From Streptomyces sp. NBC_01233 (GTDB taxonomy: Bacteria > Actinomycetota > Actinomycetes > Streptomycetales > Streptomycetaceae), in NCBI RefSeq assembly GCF_035989305.1, contig NZ_CP108514.1, forward strand, positions 1,488,001 through 1,552,000: a stretch of DNA of 64,000 bases, in the 5' to 3' direction. Both the position numbers and the translations under genes were made by a program. Positions 1-9,297 of the stretch are shown in pieces. The notes under the pieces were generated by a model. That model did not search any database. It had not been told where the DNA came from and saw only the letters and a program-made list of their open reading frames with translations. How positions within the stretch are numbered: position 1 is the first letter of the stretch; each line of letters begins with the position of its first letter.

Positions 1-1078
1 GGGCTGTACCGGTTGGCGCATGACGCGCGCGGGTTCCGTTATGCGGGGGGCAGGCGGGGGCCGGCGCTGGCGCTGATGGAGGCCTACCGGGCTTTGGGGG
101 CGGATGCGGAGCAACAGCTTCGTTTCCGGGGGGCGGTTGTGGCCTGGGCGGTGCGCTCGGGTGTCCAGTCCCTGTCCGAGGTGCTGGCCGACGGTCAGAG
201 CGCTGGTGTGGGCACGGCCGATGACGCGCTGACGACCGCGTTGGCGACGGACGGATCACGCCTGCACCAGTGGGCCGGACAGCACTTCGCCCCGGCCCGG
301 ACACTCCCGCACCACCGCCTGTACGCCGAGCGGTACGGCATCAACGGCGGGCGCGTGGTAGGGGACACGGCCGGCAACCACACGGCAATGGCTTCGGTGC
401 TGGCGGGAAGCGGGTCGGCCGACGCGGTCGGCATCTCCTCCCGGCTTGTCATCCCCGCACGGAACTGGACGACCGAGGCCCGACGCGAGCTACAGGCGCC
501 GTACCTGACGGCGGTGAACGGGTACGTCTCTCCGGACGACCGTTTGTTCCACGCTTTCCTGCAGGCGAGCCGTCTGGGGGACCGGAACGGTGAGTGGCTG
601 ATGAGAGCCGCGATCCGGCACCTGGCGGTCGAGTACGCCCGTGGCGGCTCCGATGGCGTTCCGGAATCACTGCTGACCGATCCCGACTTCAGGGCGCTGG
701 CCGGTGATGCCGCGAGCCTCCTGAGAGGGTCACCAACGGACGCTCTCAGGGCGGGCATTGACCGGGCGTTGGCCGTGGTCACGGACCGTGTCCGTGCCTG
801 GATGTCCGCACAGGCCGACCTCGCGGCCGAGGCGCTCGACCTGCTGGCGCCTTCTCAAGGTGTGAATGAGCGGACCAGTGACCGTCGCGTGTTCGTCACG
901 ATGGAGGCGATGCCGTCGCGTCCGCCCGTGGAGTTCGTCAATGTTTACGGTTTCGCTGATCTGGTTCGGTCGGTACGTGGTCAGGACCGGAGGTCGCGGC
1001 GGCCGCAGAGCCTTGTCATCGAGCGCATTGTCGGGAGTGGTGGCATGCTGCCGACGCCTGAGTCCCGTCGTGTTCGGA
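1..1078 (+). repeat. Inverted repeat block B1, + copy (pairs with 45613-46684)
   Basis: Bases 1-1078 match the reverse complement of 46684-45613. They are nearly identical for most of the length. Differences cluster in patches, for example codons near IPARNWTTEA (two codons longer here) and near HLAVEYARGG. The match probably extends leftward beyond the window. It ends exactly at gttcgga (1072-1078), where the cassette begins. Confidence 0.9.
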
Positions 1079-4000
1079 AGGCAGACCGAGAGACGGACGC
1101 CCGAACCGCGGCCTACACGAAGGCCAAGCGCAAGGAGCTGATCGAACTCGGCTTCAGTCCGGAAGAACTCAGCATGCACGAACTGGCCCTCGACGCGGCC
1201 GGCATGCGCGGCGACATGGACACACTGCTGGGACTGATGGAGTCCTTCGAGGCGAAAGTCGAGGCCAGGCGGGACGCAGCCGTCGGCTCGGACCCCTCGG
1301 CCGGACCCCCCGGTGAGCTTCCCGGCGGCCGAGGGGAGCCACCGGCCGGCAACCCCGACCACTCCGTCCTGGATCAGGTACCCCCCTTACCCCCCACCGA
1401 GTTCACCGCGACGAAGCGGTCCACCGACCCGCACACGGATCCACCCGGCCCCGGCGAAGCACTGATGGAGCTCCCCGGACGGGGTGACGAGCAGGCTGAC
1501 GACAGCGCCGACGGCCAACTCGGCTCCCCGCACGAACCCCCTGCCCCCGACGAGCTCCTGGCGCAGCTCCCCGACGAGGACATCGCCCCGCCTCCCGACC
1601 GGCGGACTTCCGCGGAGGCCCTGCTCGCCGAGGTCATCTCCCGGACGCGCCTCGAAGGGAGCTCCACGTCGGCGCCCGGCGTGTCCGACCTCGAGGGCTT
1701 CGGATCGTGGAGCGTGCCGGCGGTGGATCCGACGCCGCACAGTATCGAGGCCTTGGAGCAGCTCGCAGGTCTCGTGGACATCAAGGCGCTACGGGACTTC
1801 GCCACCGGGGAGTTCCAGTACCTGGGGCCCGAGTACGCCCTCTTGAGCCGCCGGATCGTAGCGTCCGCCATGCACTTCGATCTGACACTCGGGGACCACG
1901 GCGAGGGCCTCGAGCAGCGCAGCCCCCTGGAGTACTGGACGGCGATGGCGCTCACCCAGTACCTCGCCGCCGGCCCGCTCACCCCCGACAGCGTACGAGC
2001 CGTGGTCGACTTCGCGGGCTTCCTCCGCCTCGGCCTCGATCTGCCGCCTCCCACCGGCCTGTCAGGTGGCACTCCACCACCGGAACCGGACACCGTGCCG
2101 GAACAGAGGGCGCCGCTCCCGAGGCGCCACGACGAGGAACCTGTACTGGAGCCCACGACCGTCGAGTTCCCCACCGGACCCGAGACCCGGGCGACGGACT
2201 CCGATGTCACGACGCGTACCTTCCCCGTGCTCCCGCGGATCGTCACCAACGGGTGGATGCCGTTCCTCGCGGAGGACGGCGATGCGACGGACGACCTCGA
2301 CTCGGCGCGTTCGGATCAGCCTTCCGACCTCTCGTCCTTCCTCTCCCCACTTCAGATGGGTTTCGGGCAAGGGCTGATCGCGCGGCGGCGGTCCTCGGAG
2401 GAGATCCTCTCGGAGGGGGTGAGCGAGTTGTCGCCGCAGTCCGTGACGCAGCGTTCCCCGAGCATCGAGCACGTTCTGGAGCTGCCGACGCCCGAATCCG
2501 TGGACGTACCGCCGGAGGCAGTGGAGATGGGCTGGGGCATGCCGATCGCCAACCAGGCACGCTTCCAGAGCATTTCGGACCGGCACGACGTCGTCATCGA
2601 CGTCCGGCCGACGAACGCCGAGGCCGTGGAGTGGCTCGACAGAGGTGCCCTGCCCAAACCGCAGGAGATCAAGGCCAAGACCATCAACGCCATCGACGTA
2701 CACCTCGGGGCGAAGGCGGAGAACCGGGGCCTCGTGGGGTTCTTCGAGCCGGTCATGCCTGCTCGGCTGCCGGTGGACCAAGCACTGGCCGACAAGATCA
2801 TCAAACGCCACCGGCAGCGGGAGGACGAGCACCGTACGCTGCGCGGAGAGATGGCCCGGCTGACCGCGACCGGGCGGTACGAGGTGTCCGACGGCCTGGT
2901 GTGGGCGGTCGACCAGCAGGGCGGCAAGCGGCCCTTGACGGGCGACCACGACATCTTCGACATGCGGAGCCCGGACACGGGCCGGCCCCTGTCCCTGGAC
3001 CAGTACGAGACGATCATCGAGGAGATGAAGGCCGCTGGCATGGGTGTCATGCACGGTGCGCACAAGTACTGGCGGCCCACTGATTCCTTCGGCCGGCAGA
3101 TATACGAGACCATCCTCCACTCCCATCAGCAGCCCGGCGGTGAGACGCTGATCAGGTTCCAGCCCAGGCGCAGGGCCTCGACGGTGGCCTTCGACGGAGA
3201 TGAACCTGTCCTCTCGCCCCCGCAGTCAGAGCAGCGCCGGGTCGTCGAGAGCGAGTACACCCCGGAGGACGTCCGGAACACCCTGGACAACCTTGATCTC
3301 CAGACGAATCCGCACCACCAGCACCACCAGCACACCCCGGAGATCCTGGTCTCCGTGCCCGTGGAACAGACCGAGAGACCCCGCTCCGATTCCCTGGAAG
3401 CCCTGGAAGCCCCGGAGCCTTGGTATCTGCCCATGGTGGAGGTCGCCGCACGCGAGGCCGAGAAGCGGTTGCGCGGCGCCCTCGACCAGGAGCGCGTGCG
3501 GTGGCAGCGGGAGTACGAGCTGTGGGAGAGCCAGGACGCCTCCGTGCGCGGCGAGGCACCCGAGCCCCGTCTCACCAAAGTGAAGCTGGCGGCGCTCCTC
3601 GCGAAGGCGGAGTCCTTCAGCTCCGATCTGGGCCTGGGCGAGCGCGAGACGCGCGCGCTCACCTGGGTGTCGGCCGAAACGCTGTGGTCGAAAGGCCCCG
3701 GCCCCGCGGTGCGCCGGTTCGAGACCACGGCCGCCGCCTACAAGCTCGGCCGGCTGCTGACCGAGGAGGAGTTCACCCAGCAGCTCGATCAGGCGGCAGA
3801 GGTGCTGGAGGAGCACAATCCGGCATCCACCGAACTGCCCCCCGACGACTACCAGTCGCTGCTGCTGGACATTGCGCTCGCCGGGCACCTGCGAGGCCCC
3901 GAGGCCGCCGGGGAGGTGGCTCGCAGCAAGGTGCTGCCGGTCAAGGGATCGGCCGGGCTGGACCGGATCTCGTACAGCCTGCTGGACACGGGAACTCCGC

Positions 4001-7000
4001 TGGCCAAGGTGCTGAGCTTCCTGCCGGCGGAGCAGCGGGCGGCGGATGCCGAGGCCTGGCGCAACCATGTGCCCACGGAGGGAGCGACGTTCACCTACGA
4101 TCCGGACCTGACCTCTGAGGACGGTCAGGTCCGGATCGTTCAGGAGGATCTCCCCTGGAGCGGTGAACCCACCCTCTACATCGATATCCACGGGTGGCGC
4201 GACATCGTCTCTCCCACCGTGTCGGATGCCGCGTACGCACGCGAGGAGGGGACGGTACACACCACGGCAGCGCATCTGGCAGAACTACTGCTGGAAATGG
4301 ACGAGTTCATCGACTTCCTGCGATTCGCCGAGAAGACCGCGACGCCGCTCAACCTGGTGCTCTTCAGCTGTGAGGTGAGCCAGGACGACGGGCAGCAGGT
4401 TCTCGCTGCCGAAGAACTCAGCCAGGCCCTGACCCAGGGACTGGTACGGCGCGGCATCGAGCCGAGGTTCCTCGAATGGGCGAGCGATCAAAAGGTGAAG
4501 CTGAGCCCCCACGGCGAGCTGACCGTCTACGCCAGGCCCGAGGAACGATCTCCGTGGGAGGCCTACTGGCCGGAGTTTCCCCTGCCGGCGGAGATCAGCT
4601 GGGACGACACGGCGTTCGTCGGCGGCCACAGCTTCAGATCGACCTACGAGCATCCACCCCGCCACCCGATCGTGCCGTCGAGGGAGCTGCGCGTCGAGCT
4701 GGACCGGCTGAAGAGGCGGGGCGTGCCGGACGTGTTCCTCGTCGACGGCATACGCCACGGCGAGATGCTACGAGCCTTCGTCGCGGACGGCCGGGACGGT
4801 GTCTCCGGGGACTGGGTTGTGCGTTTCGGGGGGAATGAGGTGCGTTTGCGTGAGGTGGCTGGTCTCGGCAAGCGTCTGGTTGAGGGTGTCGTGCACGCTG
4901 TGCTGTATTCGGCGCCTGAGTTGTTTGACACGGCGACCGGTCGTGAACTGGGCCTTGACCCGCAGGCGATGCTGCCTGAGAACGTTGAGGCGGTGCTGGC
5001 GTGGGTGGGCCGCTCGGTCACCGAGCCGGACATCCCGGCGGGGGCGTCCCTCCTGGAGTCCAGGCGGTCGCTCACTTTGAAGGAGCTTTTCGAGGCCGGT
5101 GTCGAGCCGAGTGTGGTCGTCCGTACCCAGGCCGCTCTCCAGGGGGGTGCGGTCACGGTCAGGGATGCGAGGCTGGGCCGGGCTGACCAGGCGCGTCTCC
5201 TGCTGGGCCGGGAGGACAGGCGGGACGGTCTGGTGAGTGAGCTCGCGGCGGACCTGATGGGCCGCAAGCTCGGGTTCCGCGTCGCCCTTGCGGAACTGGA
5301 GGACGCTTCTTCGGTGCGGCACCTGGGGGGTGCGGGGGGGCCCACGGTGCTGCTGGTCCTCCAGGACGGGCGCTACATGGTGGGTTTGATTCCGCCTGTG
5401 GGCGTCGCTGATCCCGCTGGTCTGGAGGAGGGGCCTTTGCGGGTGACCGCGGTGTCCGCGCCGCCGCGTCCGATGGAGGTGCTGGGCGACGTGCCTTCCG
5501 GGACGGAGCCGGATCCGGGGGGTCGGGAGAGGTTCGCCGGGGTGGGGACGGCGGATCTGGGCGGGGTGCTGGGCCGGCGTGAGGTGTTCACGGATGGCAC
5601 TGCCCGGCCCCGGCGGCTGGTGACTGATTACACGCTGACGTCGCCGTTCGTTGGGGGGCCGGATGTGCCCGATGCCCGGAAGCTGGCCGAGGCGCCGTCT
5701 GTGTACCGTCTGTCCAGCCGGACGGGTGTGGCCCCGGGCCAGGAGGCTGGCGATGTCTTCCCGCGGTTCGTGGCGATGCGTCCGGTGGAGGTGCAGGAGC
5801 ATCCCGTGCTGGCGGTTGCGGGGGACGGGAACCTGGCTCTGGCCGTCCATGGGGGGCAGAACCGGGAGTTCTTCGCGACGGAGGAGGTGGTGGCCGACGC
5901 TCACAGGCACCTCGGCCTGACCGGCGCGAAGCTCACGCTGAAGGTTGATCACTCGACGTATGCCGAGTTCGCGCATGACGGTGTGCTGAAGCGTCTGTAC
6001 AGGGTCACGCCTGAGATACGGGGTGAGAAGAGTTCCCTGACGCGTGACTTCTCCGCGAAGATCCTGGGCGGTCAGCACCAGAACCTGGTACTGCACGACG
6101 CCCGGCCCCTCGCGGAGGGGGGTACCGCGGCCACCGCCGCGCCTCTGGCCCATTTCGGTCACGACAAGGAGATCTCCGGGCCCGCCTACCTGGCGCAGGG
6201 GCTGGTGGAGGCCTTCCACGCACCCGAAGGCCGGCGGGACGTCCTTGGAGTGGAGTGGGGCCGCGCTCTTCTGGACAATGTCTGGAACTCTGTTGAGCAG
6301 GACTGGCCCGCGGTGGGCAGGGAGTACGGGCAGGCCCTGTTCCGTGCCAAGCATGATCTGCAGGCCGCGTGGCGCTGGTGGGAGCTGATCCAGAAGATCG
6401 GTGTCAACGAGTCGGCCATCGCCCAGAAGCCCGGTGACGGCTATGTCGTCCAGGCGCTCGCGCATGCGGTGACCGATAATGTCCGCCTCTACGACGAGGA
6501 CTACGCGCACGGCACCGGTCCGGACACGCCCGCGGTCCAGCAGACGGCCGGCTACCACTTCGCGCCGGTCGTGGCAGGCGACGAGAACCACCACATCGCC
6601 CTGCAGATGTTCACCTCACGAAAAAACTTCAACCAGGACATGCGCGACGCCGTCGAGGCCAACCTGGCGCACTATCCCCCCTCCGAACTCGACCGGTGGG
6701 AAGCCCCCGCGGCCCCTGCAGACCCCGCGGCCCCCGCGGCCCCCGCGGTCCCGGCGGCTCCGGCGGTCCCGGCGGCTCCGGCGGTCCCGGCGGCTCCGGC
6801 GGTCCCGGCGGTCCCGGCGGATCCCAAGCGCGCCACGCGTACGCACCTGGCCAAGACGCTGCGGCTGATCCATACCCTGCGTGGGAAGATCGCCGCTCTG
6901 GACGCGGACCCGTCGGCGCAGGCCGATCCGGTCGCGGCCAGGGACGCCCTGGTGGCGCAGGAAGCACGGACGATGACTGCGGCGATCGCGCACATGAGCA

Positions 7001-8877
7001 AGCTGTCCGTGGACACGTACGGCGATCCGAACGAGGGCTGGTTCTTCACCATGCACGGGCGGAGCCCGGGGGAAAGCTTCTTCGACACGTGGGCCGGCCC
7101 GGACGACTCGGTGTTCGCCAACCCCATGGTCGTCCTGGTCAAGGGCGGTCACAACGACGCCAAGATGGAGGGAACGGCCATGCCCGGCGCACCACAGGGC
7201 CTGAGCGACTTCCATCGTGAGCGCCTGGGCAAGATCGCGGAGGAGATCGCCAAGGTCGGCCTCTGGCGGATCGCCCAGGGCATACGGCCCCCGGCGATCC
7301 GGTTCACCGCCCGGATCCACGAGGAGGAGGACCTGCGGACCGCCGCCGAGCGGATCGACACCGTGCTGGGAGCCTTCCAGGAGGCCCTCGCCACGAGTCT
7401 CGCCCGGCGCCAGAACCTGGACCCGCTGCCCGGCAACACCGCCGTGGAAACCCGCCACTTCGAGCTGGTACGGGACTTCGCACTGCGCCCCGAGCGCGAG
7501 GCGTGGCAGGGAGGCACCGACGGATCACTGGACTCGGGGTACGAGCTCGCGAGCTCGACGGACGGGACGCTTGACACGGTCCTCTCCCTGACCATCGAGC
7601 AGCTGAGCACGCTCGCCGTCGACATCGGCGTGCACAAGCCGAAGAACCAGCTCTTCCGCCAGCGCGACCCGCAGGCCGTCACCCCCCGCGAAGCCCTCCA
7701 GACGAAGGAGACCGTGTACTTCGTGCGTGACGCCCTGGGCGGCAGCGGTCTTCCCGACAAGCGGCTGCTGACCGCGGGCAGGCAGCTCCAGGCACTGCTG
7801 CACCGGGAGTTCAACCAGAACGGGGCCCCACGGCCCGAACACCTCAACCCCCTGATCCACCGCGTTTTCGGCCTCGCGCCCGACACGCCGGTGTCCCAGG
7901 CACACCGCTCAGAACTCTTCGAGCTGGCCGCACAGGCCAAGATCAAGCGTGTCGGCCTCACCACGGACCGACTACGGCAGATCCACGACCGGACGGCGTC
8001 ACCCCTGGCGGGCCTGGCCCCCATCCCCATGCATCCACTGATCCGCCAGGAGACCACGAGACTGCAAGCACCCGGACTCCGAGTACAGACCCAACACGAC
8101 TACGGAGTAGCGATGCTGGGCCGACTGTCCGCCAAGTCGTCGGCACCCACCTACAACCGCGTCCACTCCATACTGGACCAGTACAACTCCGCCTCAACGG
8201 CGGAGACGGAGGCGGACGCCTCCCCCCTCGACCAGTACGGCCCGTCGCTGATCGACGCGTACGGTACGCAGTCGGCGGAGGGGGACCGGGGCCGGGACCC
8301 GGAGGACGACTTTCCGGAGGTCACTGCCGACCTACGGGAGCAGACGGACCCCGTCGAAGCGTGGACGGCGGCCTACGCTGCGCGACACCGTGAGGCGGAT
8401 CGAGAGCTGCACCGGGTGGTGGAAGCCGTACGGCAGCGGGCCACGGACGACGCGTTGGCCGTCATCCAAGCGATCGGCGCCCGCGACGTCATCAGCCAGG
8501 ACTTCGTCACCCTCTTCGCTGCTCTGGAGACCGGACTCCTGGCGGACCTGCTGGGGCCGATCACACCGCCCCAGGGGCTTCGGGCCCAAGCTGGGCGGGG
8601 CCGGGAAGGCCGCCCGGGCGCCGACATGCACCACACCCGCGTGATGGCCTGGGCCTTCAACGTCCGTCCCCCCATCGGTGGGATTCCCCTGACGGCGGGC
8701 ACCGCGTACTCGCTGATGCGGTACGCCGTCGAGATGCGCCACCAATGGACGCTCCCGCTCGACCCCAGCCTGTTCGTGATGGCTCTGATCGGATCCCATC
8801 CGGCGGAGACGGCACAGATCCTCCGCGGTGCGCAGGTCCTATTCGACGAACTGGCCGAGGAAGACAGACCCCAGTGA
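1..8877 (+). CDS. Giant modular 'lonely Cys'-type protein with an adenylyl cyclase-like cassette (5' partial)
   Basis: The reading frame is open from the first base, and its first residues (GLYRLAHDARGF) match an internal stretch of the - strand giant, so the gene starts upstream of the window. In codons from base 1: 1-360 is a shared helical block, 361-1600 is a cassette not present in the other copy, 1600-2728 is a shared block, and 2729-2958 is a diverged tail. The cassette contains Pro/Asp/Glu-rich linkers, an anthrax edema factor-like cyclase domain and a His/Cys domain. A (APAVPA)n hinge lies near codon 2250. No signal peptide or membrane segment is visible in this part. A function as a secreted multi-domain effector is inferred from the toxin-like domain and from the T7SS-associated genes beside the homologous giant. 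The TGA is followed 29 nt later by GGCAGTTACCC, found at the same distance after the other giant's stop. Confidence 0.9.
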   Translation, partial: GLYRLAHDARGFRYAGGRRGPALALMEAYRALGADAEQQLRFRGAVVAWAVRSGVQSLSEVLADGQSAGVGTADDALTTALATDGSRLHQWAGQHFAPARTLPHHRLYAERYGINGGRVVGDTAGNHTAMASVLAGSGSADAVGISSRLVIPARNWTTEARRELQAPYLTAVNGYVSPDDRLFHAFLQASRLGDRNGEWLMRAAIRHLAVEYARGGSDGVPESLLTDPDFRALAGDAASLLRGSPTDALRAGIDRALAVVTDRVRAWMSAQADLAAEALDLLAPSQGVNERTSDRRVFVTMEAMPSRPPVEFVNVYGFADLVRSVRGQDRRSRRPQSLVIERIVGSGGMLPTPESRRVRKADRETDARTAAYTKAKRKELIELGFSPEELSMHELALDAAGMRGDMDTLLGLMESFEAKVEARRDAAVGSDPSAGPPGELPGGRGEPPAGNPDHSVLDQVPPLPPTEFTATKRSTDPHTDPPGPGEALMELPGRGDEQADDSADGQLGSPHEPPAPDELLAQLPDEDIAPPPDRRTSAEALLAEVISRTRLEGSSTSAPGVSDLEGFGSWSVPAVDPTPHSIEALEQLAGLVDIKALRDFATGEFQYLGPEYALLSRRIVASAMHFDLTLGDHGEGLEQRSPLEYWTAMALTQYLAAGPLTPDSVRAVVDFAGFLRLGLDLPPPTGLSGGTPPPEPDTVPEQRAPLPRRHDEEPVLEPTTVEFPTGPETRATDSDVTTRTFPVLPRIVTNGWMPFLAEDGDATDDLDSARSDQPSDLSSFLSPLQMGFGQGLIARRRSSEEILSEGVSELSPQSVTQRSPSIEHVLELPTPESVDVPPEAVEMGWGMPIANQARFQSISDRHDVVIDVRPTNAEAVEWLDRGALPKPQEIKAKTINAIDVHLGAKAENRGLVGFFEPVMPARLPVDQALADKIIKRHRQREDEHRTLRGEMARLTATGRYEVSDGLVWAVDQQGGKRPLTGDHDIFDMRSPDTGRPLSLDQYETIIEEMKAAGMGVMHGAHKYWRPTDSFGRQIYETILHSHQQPGGETLIRFQPRRRASTVAFDGDEPVLSPPQSEQRRVVESEYTPEDVRNTLDNLDLQTNPHHQHHQHTPEILVSVPVEQTERPRSDSLEALEAPEPWYLPMVEVAAREAEKRLRGALDQERVRWQREYELWESQDASVRGEAPEPRLTKVKLAALLAKAESFSSDLGLGERETRALTWVSAETLWSKGPGPAVRRFETTAAAYKLGRLLTEEEFTQQLDQAAEVLEEHNPASTELPPDDYQSLLLDIALAGHLRGPEAAGEVARSKVLPVKGSAGLDRISYSLLDTGTPLAKVLSFLPAEQRAADAEAWRNHVPTEGATFTYDPDLTSEDGQVRIVQEDLPWSGEPTLYIDIHGWRDIVSPTVSDAAYAREEGTVHTTAAHLAELLLEMDEFIDFLRFAEKTATPLNLVLFSCEVSQDDGQQVLAAEELSQALTQGLVRRGIEPRFLEWASDQKVKLSPHGELTVYARPEERSPWEAYWPEFPLPAEISWDDTAFVGGHSFRSTYEHPPRHPIVPSRELRVELDRLKRRGVPDVFLVDGIRHGEMLRAFVADGRDGVSGDWVVRFGGNEVRLREVAGLGKRLVEGVVHAVLYSAPELFDTATGRELGLDPQAMLPENVEAVLAWVGRSVTEPDIPAGASLLESRRSLTLKELFEAGVEPSVVVRTQAALQGGAVTVRDARLGRADQARLLLGREDRRDGLVSELAADLMGRKLGFRVALAELEDASSVRHLGGAGGPTVLLVLQDGRYMVGLIPPVGVADPAGLEEGPLRVTAVSAPPRPMEVLGDVPSGTEPDPGGRERFAGVGTADLGGVLGRREVFTDGTARPRRLVTDYTLTSPFVGGPDVPDARKLAEAPSVYRLSSRTGVAPGQEAGDVFPRFVAMRPVEVQEHPVLAVAGDGNLALAVHGGQNREFFATEEVVADAHRHLGLTGAKLTLKVDHSTYAEFAHDGVLKRLYRVTPEIRGEKSSLTRDFSAKILGGQHQNLVLHDARPLAEGGTAATAAPLAHFGHDKEISGPAYLAQGLVEAFHAPEGRRDVLGVEWGRALLDNVWNSVEQDWPAVGREYGQALFRAKHDLQAAWRWWELIQKIGVNESAIAQKPGDGYVVQALAHAVTDNVRLYDEDYAHGTGPDTPAVQQTAGYHFAPVVAGDENHHIALQMFTSRKNFNQDMRDAVEANLAHYPPSELDRWEAPAAPADPAAPAAPAVPAAPAVPAAPAVPAAPAVPAVPADPKRATRTHLAKTLRLIHTLRGKIAALDADPSAQADPVAARDALVAQEARTMTAAIAHMSKLSVDTYGDPNEGWFFTMHGRSPGESFFDTWAGPDDSVFANPMVVLVKGGHNDAKMEGTAMPGAPQGLSDFHRERLGKIAEEIAKVGLWRIAQGIRPPAIRFTARIHEEEDLRTAAERIDTVLGAFQEALATSLARRQNLDPLPGNTAVETRHFELVRDFALRPEREAWQGGTDGSLDSGYELASSTDGTLDTVLSLTIEQLSTLAVDIGVHKPKNQLFRQRDPQAVTPREALQTKETVYFVRDALGGSGLPDKRLLTAGRQLQALLHREFNQNGAPRPEHLNPLIHRVFGLAPDTPVSQAHRSELFELAAQAKIKRVGLTTDRLRQIHDRTASPLAGLAPIPMHPLIRQETTRLQAPGLRVQTQHDYGVAMLGRLSAKSSAPTYNRVHSILDQYNSASTAETEADASPLDQYGPSLIDAYGTQSAEGDRGRDPEDDFPEVTADLREQTDPVEAWTAAYAARHREADRELHRVVEAVRQRATDDALAVIQAIGARDVISQDFVTLFAALETGLLADLLGPITPPQGLRAQAGRGREGRPGADMHHTRVMAWAFNVRPPIGGIPLTAGTAYSLMRYAVEMRHQWTLPLDPSLFVMALIGSHPAETAQILRGAQVLFDELAEEDRPQ
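2572..3165 (+). other. Anthrax edema factor-like adenylyl cyclase domain inside the + giant
   Basis: The translated region carries the ordered motifs of the edema factor/ExoY/CyaA catalytic core. There is a VVIDVRPTNAEAVEWL start, a lysine-rich KPQEIKAKTIN segment, then TGDHDIFDM with the metal-binding Asp-x-Asp pair, and GMGVMHGAHKYW with the catalytic-type His. The family (Pfam Anthrax_toxA, named from memory) makes cyclic nucleotides inside target eukaryotic cells after activation by calmodulin or actin. The Lys, Asp-x-Asp and His positions appear retained, so the domain may be active. The assignment rests on motif recognition only. The surrounding context is linkers and scaffold, as expected for a toxin module carried by a larger protein. 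Confidence 0.72.
4060..4535 (+). other. His/Cys 'lonely Cys'-type domain in the cassette
   Basis: A strand ends in LYIDIHGW (His near 4191) and a later hydrophobic strand ends in LVLFSCEVS (Cys near 4372). It is followed by a helix and a C-terminal strand with SPHGELTVY. This order of His strand, Cys strand and a late 'dGtv.v' strand recurs in the - strand giant and resembles a caspase/C80-like dyad layout. Proteolytic function is inference. The pattern could equally be a structural or self-processing domain. Confidence 0.55.
4799..8184 (+). repeat. Inverted repeat block B2, + copy (pairs with 42224-45612)
   Basis: This 3.4-kb block matches the reverse complement of 45612-42224 with only about four residue changes in roughly 1120 codons (for example GTADLGG against GSADLGG, and FNQNG against FDQNG), plus one 3-nt length difference close to the distal end. 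The copies are inverted and separated by 34 kb. Identity falls abruptly after ...ILDQY at 8184. Confidence 0.93.
6708..6822 (+). repeat. Ala-Pro-Val low-complexity tract (+ copy)
   Basis: This is a run of cccgcggcc / gtcccggcggctccg units coding for repeated APAVPA, a flexible hinge. The same tract with the same unit order is present in the - strand giant (43587-43710). Such tracts normally drift in length, so shared length fits recent duplication or gene conversion. Confidence 0.85.
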
Positions 8878-9297
8878 CTGGATCCCACCGGTCTCACTGC
8901 GGAGGCAGTTACCCAAGTCGTGGAGGTGCCGCCTCCGCCGATGGGGACGGCGGTTCTCTTCGGTGCCCGGGCTCGCCCTATCTGGTGGTCGAGGAATGCT
9001 GCACCAGGACGGATCCCGACGACACGGCTGCGGTCGAGGTGCTGGTCACCGCCAACTTCTGCGCGGTACACGGCCGCAAGCCTCTTCGTACCCGGTACGG
9101 ACGGGGAACCGGTGGCTGAAGGGGGTCAGCGTGACACGGGACCACCGGAGGTCGCGAGCGGCCTGGGCCCGGTGCGACTCCTGTGTGATTTGGTGTCCAG
9201 GATTCAAGGTCCCGGCCATCAGAGTTGAACCGACCCGGATGAGGTGGAGGCTCGATTCCATGTAAGGATCAGAGTCATGGTGCGCCCCTAACAACCC
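8878..9297. other. 3' flank of the + giant: homologous start, then degenerate sequence
   Basis: The first ~45 bases after the stop resemble those after the stop of the - strand giant. Both have ggat(c/t)c near the stop and GGCAGTTACCC at the same spacing. From about 8960 a decayed dioxygenase fragment begins (listed separately). 9190-9297, up to the IS5 end, holds nothing recognisable. Confidence 0.5.
8960..9190 (+). pseudogene. Decayed C-terminal fragment of a VioC-like Fe(II)/2-oxoglutarate arginine hydroxylase
   Basis: One frame reads GSPYLVVEE...TANFCAVHGRKPLRTRYG. After an apparent one-base slip near 9106 another frame reads GNRWLKGVSVTRDHRRSRAA. Together these align with the C-terminus of the intact hydroxylase at 19929-20948 ([32 protein letters not shown], in two parts). 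The distal iron-ligand His (AVHG) and the WLK segment remain. The part between GSPY and the His is shortened and the N-terminal two thirds are missing. It is a dead remnant of a second hydroxylase gene, so the locus probably once held more biosynthetic genes. Confidence 0.75.

Larger units (their letters stand above)
1079..4798 (+). other. In-frame 1240-codon cassette absent from the paralogous giant gene
   Basis: In the - strand giant the sequence runs gttcgga directly into gtgtctccgg. Here 3720 bp, exactly 1240 codons, separates those two strings. The cassette codes for a short charged helix region (about 1085-1290), low-complexity Pro/Glu/Asp-rich linkers (1290-2500), a cyclase-like domain (2572-3165), a His-rich HHQHHQH patch (about 3310), a helical region (3420-4060) and a His/Cys domain (4060-4535). 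The preserved frame means it was gained or lost as a module. No terminal inverted repeats or transposase are visible at its edges. Confidence 0.88.
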
